Shown: one piece after another, positions 5,060 through 5,674 of the stretch | How the letters are laid out: each line of letters begins with the position of its first letter | Position numbering within the stretch: position 1 is the first letter of the stretch | Origin: Clostridia bacterium | Lineage (GTDB): Bacteria > Bacillota_A > Clostridia > Christensenellales > Borkfalkiaceae | Length of the DNA: 5,674 nt | Direction of reading: 5' to 3' | NCBI GenBank assembly: GCA_017456945.1 | Contig: JAFTIK010000042.1 | Span: forward strand, 1-5,674 | Made by a program: the position numbers and the translations under genes | Notes under the pieces: generated by a model | Databases searched by the model: none | What the model was told of the DNA's origin: nothing | Seen by the model: only the letters and a program-made list of their open reading frames with translations

Positions 5060-5674
5060 ATGCCTAATATGTCCTTAAAAAAGAATCCGATGCCACATCA
5101 ACCGGCAGACGTAAGAAATAAAAACTTTGAAGAAGTTGCTTTGGGTTACACCCCCGAACAAGCGATGGACGAAGCAGAAAGATGCCTTAACTGTAAAAAC
5201 AAACCGTGTATGAACGGTTGTCCCGTTATGGTACATATTCCTGAATTTATCGCAAAGGTAAAAGAAGGGGACTTTGAAGGCGCTTATCAAATCATTTCTG
5301 AATCTTCATCTCTTCCCGCAGTATGCGGTAGAGTTTGCCCGCAAGAATCACAATGCGAAAAGTATTGTATTCGCGGTATCAAGGGAGAACCCGTGGCAAT
5401 CGGCAGACTTGAAAGATTCGTTGCAGACTATCACAACGCAAACTGCAAAGAAAAGGCTGTTAAACCCGAATCCAACGGAATGAAGGTTGCCGTTATCGGT
5501 TCTGGTCCTTCTGGTCTTACTTGCGCGGGCGACCTTGCAAGAAAAGGCTACGACGTAACCGTTTTTGAAGCCTTCCACTTGGCTGGTGGCGTTCTCGTTT
5601 ACGGTATTCCCGAATTCAGACTTCCCAAGACTATCGTTCAAAAGGAAATCGATACCTTGAAAGAACTCGGCGTT
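5060..5674 (+). CDS. nfnB: NADH-dependent ferredoxin:NADP+ oxidoreductase, large subunit (GltD-like; 3' partial)
   Basis: The frame is open to the window edge after 205 codons; full-length Nfn large subunits have roughly 460-470 residues. This subunit carries two [4Fe-4S] clusters and the bifurcating FAD and is homologous to the small subunit of glutamate synthase (GltD), by which name it is often annotated. The visible part has an N-terminal ferredoxin-like domain with C42-x2-C45-x4-C50-x3-C54-P and a second cluster region C89-GRV-C93-PQESQ-C99-EKY-C103. A Rossmann FAD motif VAVIGSGPSGLTCAGDLA (143-160) follows, then the start of the next conserved block GGVLVYGIPEFRLPK (176-190). It begins 2 bases after nfnA behind a full-strength ribosome binding site. 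A role in glutamate synthesis is less likely because the partner is NfnA and not a GltB large subunit, though the downstream context is not visible. Confidence 0.92.
   Translation, partial: MPNMSLKKNPMPHQPADVRNKNFEEVALGYTPEQAMDEAERCLNCKNKPCMNGCPVMVHIPEFIAKVKEGDFEGAYQIISESSSLPAVCGRVCPQESQCEKYCIRGIKGEPVAIGRLERFVADYHNANCKEKAVKPESNGMKVAVIGSGPSGLTCAGDLARKGYDVTVFEAFHLAGGVLVYGIPEFRLPKTIVQKEIDTLKELGV

Noticed and set aside
5274..5483. 69-residue forward frame near the right edge
   Set aside because: It overlaps nfnB in another frame; the nfnB frame holds the cysteine clusters and FAD motif and runs open to the edge.

Overview
This moderately AT-rich bacterial window is gene-dense, with every gene on the + strand, strong AGGAG-type ribosome binding sites and short gaps. 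The gene content (pgk-tpiA-gpmI, a PhoU-domain membrane-transporter tail, and the electron-bifurcating transhydrogenase pair nfnA-nfnB) fits an anaerobic low-GC Gram-positive of the Clostridia (Bacillota). The species is not identifiable from this sequence. It looks like a core-metabolism locus. I see no mobile element, CRISPR array, tRNA or rRNA.

Layout. Positions 1-310 hold the 3' end of a gene coding for a PhoU-like helical domain, probably the tail of a Na/Pi-cotransporter-type protein. A strong hairpin terminator follows, and a perfect-consensus promoter is threaded through its loop, right arm and T tract. That promoter drives pgk (408-1721), then tpiA (1752-2504). A second terminator sits between tpiA and gpmI (true start 2567, end 4108), leaving only 16 bases before the gpmI start. 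A 106-base intergenic region (4109-4214) carries an extended -10 promoter and an A-rich leader. It is followed by nfnA (4215-5057) and the first 205 codons of nfnB (5060 to the window edge), separated by 2 bases.

Function. Pgk, TpiA and GpmI are three consecutive or adjoining steps of lower glycolysis; gap and eno, often found in the same cluster in Bacillota, are not in this window. NfnAB exchanges electrons among NADH, NADPH and reduced ferredoxin and so balances the redox carriers that glycolysis and fermentation produce. The items most worth a second look are the interlocked terminator/promoter, the PGK with a roughly 36-residue insertion and a Lys in place of a normally conserved substrate-binding Arg, the internal terminator before gpmI, and the Asp-for-Cys cluster ligand in NfnA, which separates it from PyrK-type proteins. 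I do not see an undescribed multi-gene system here.
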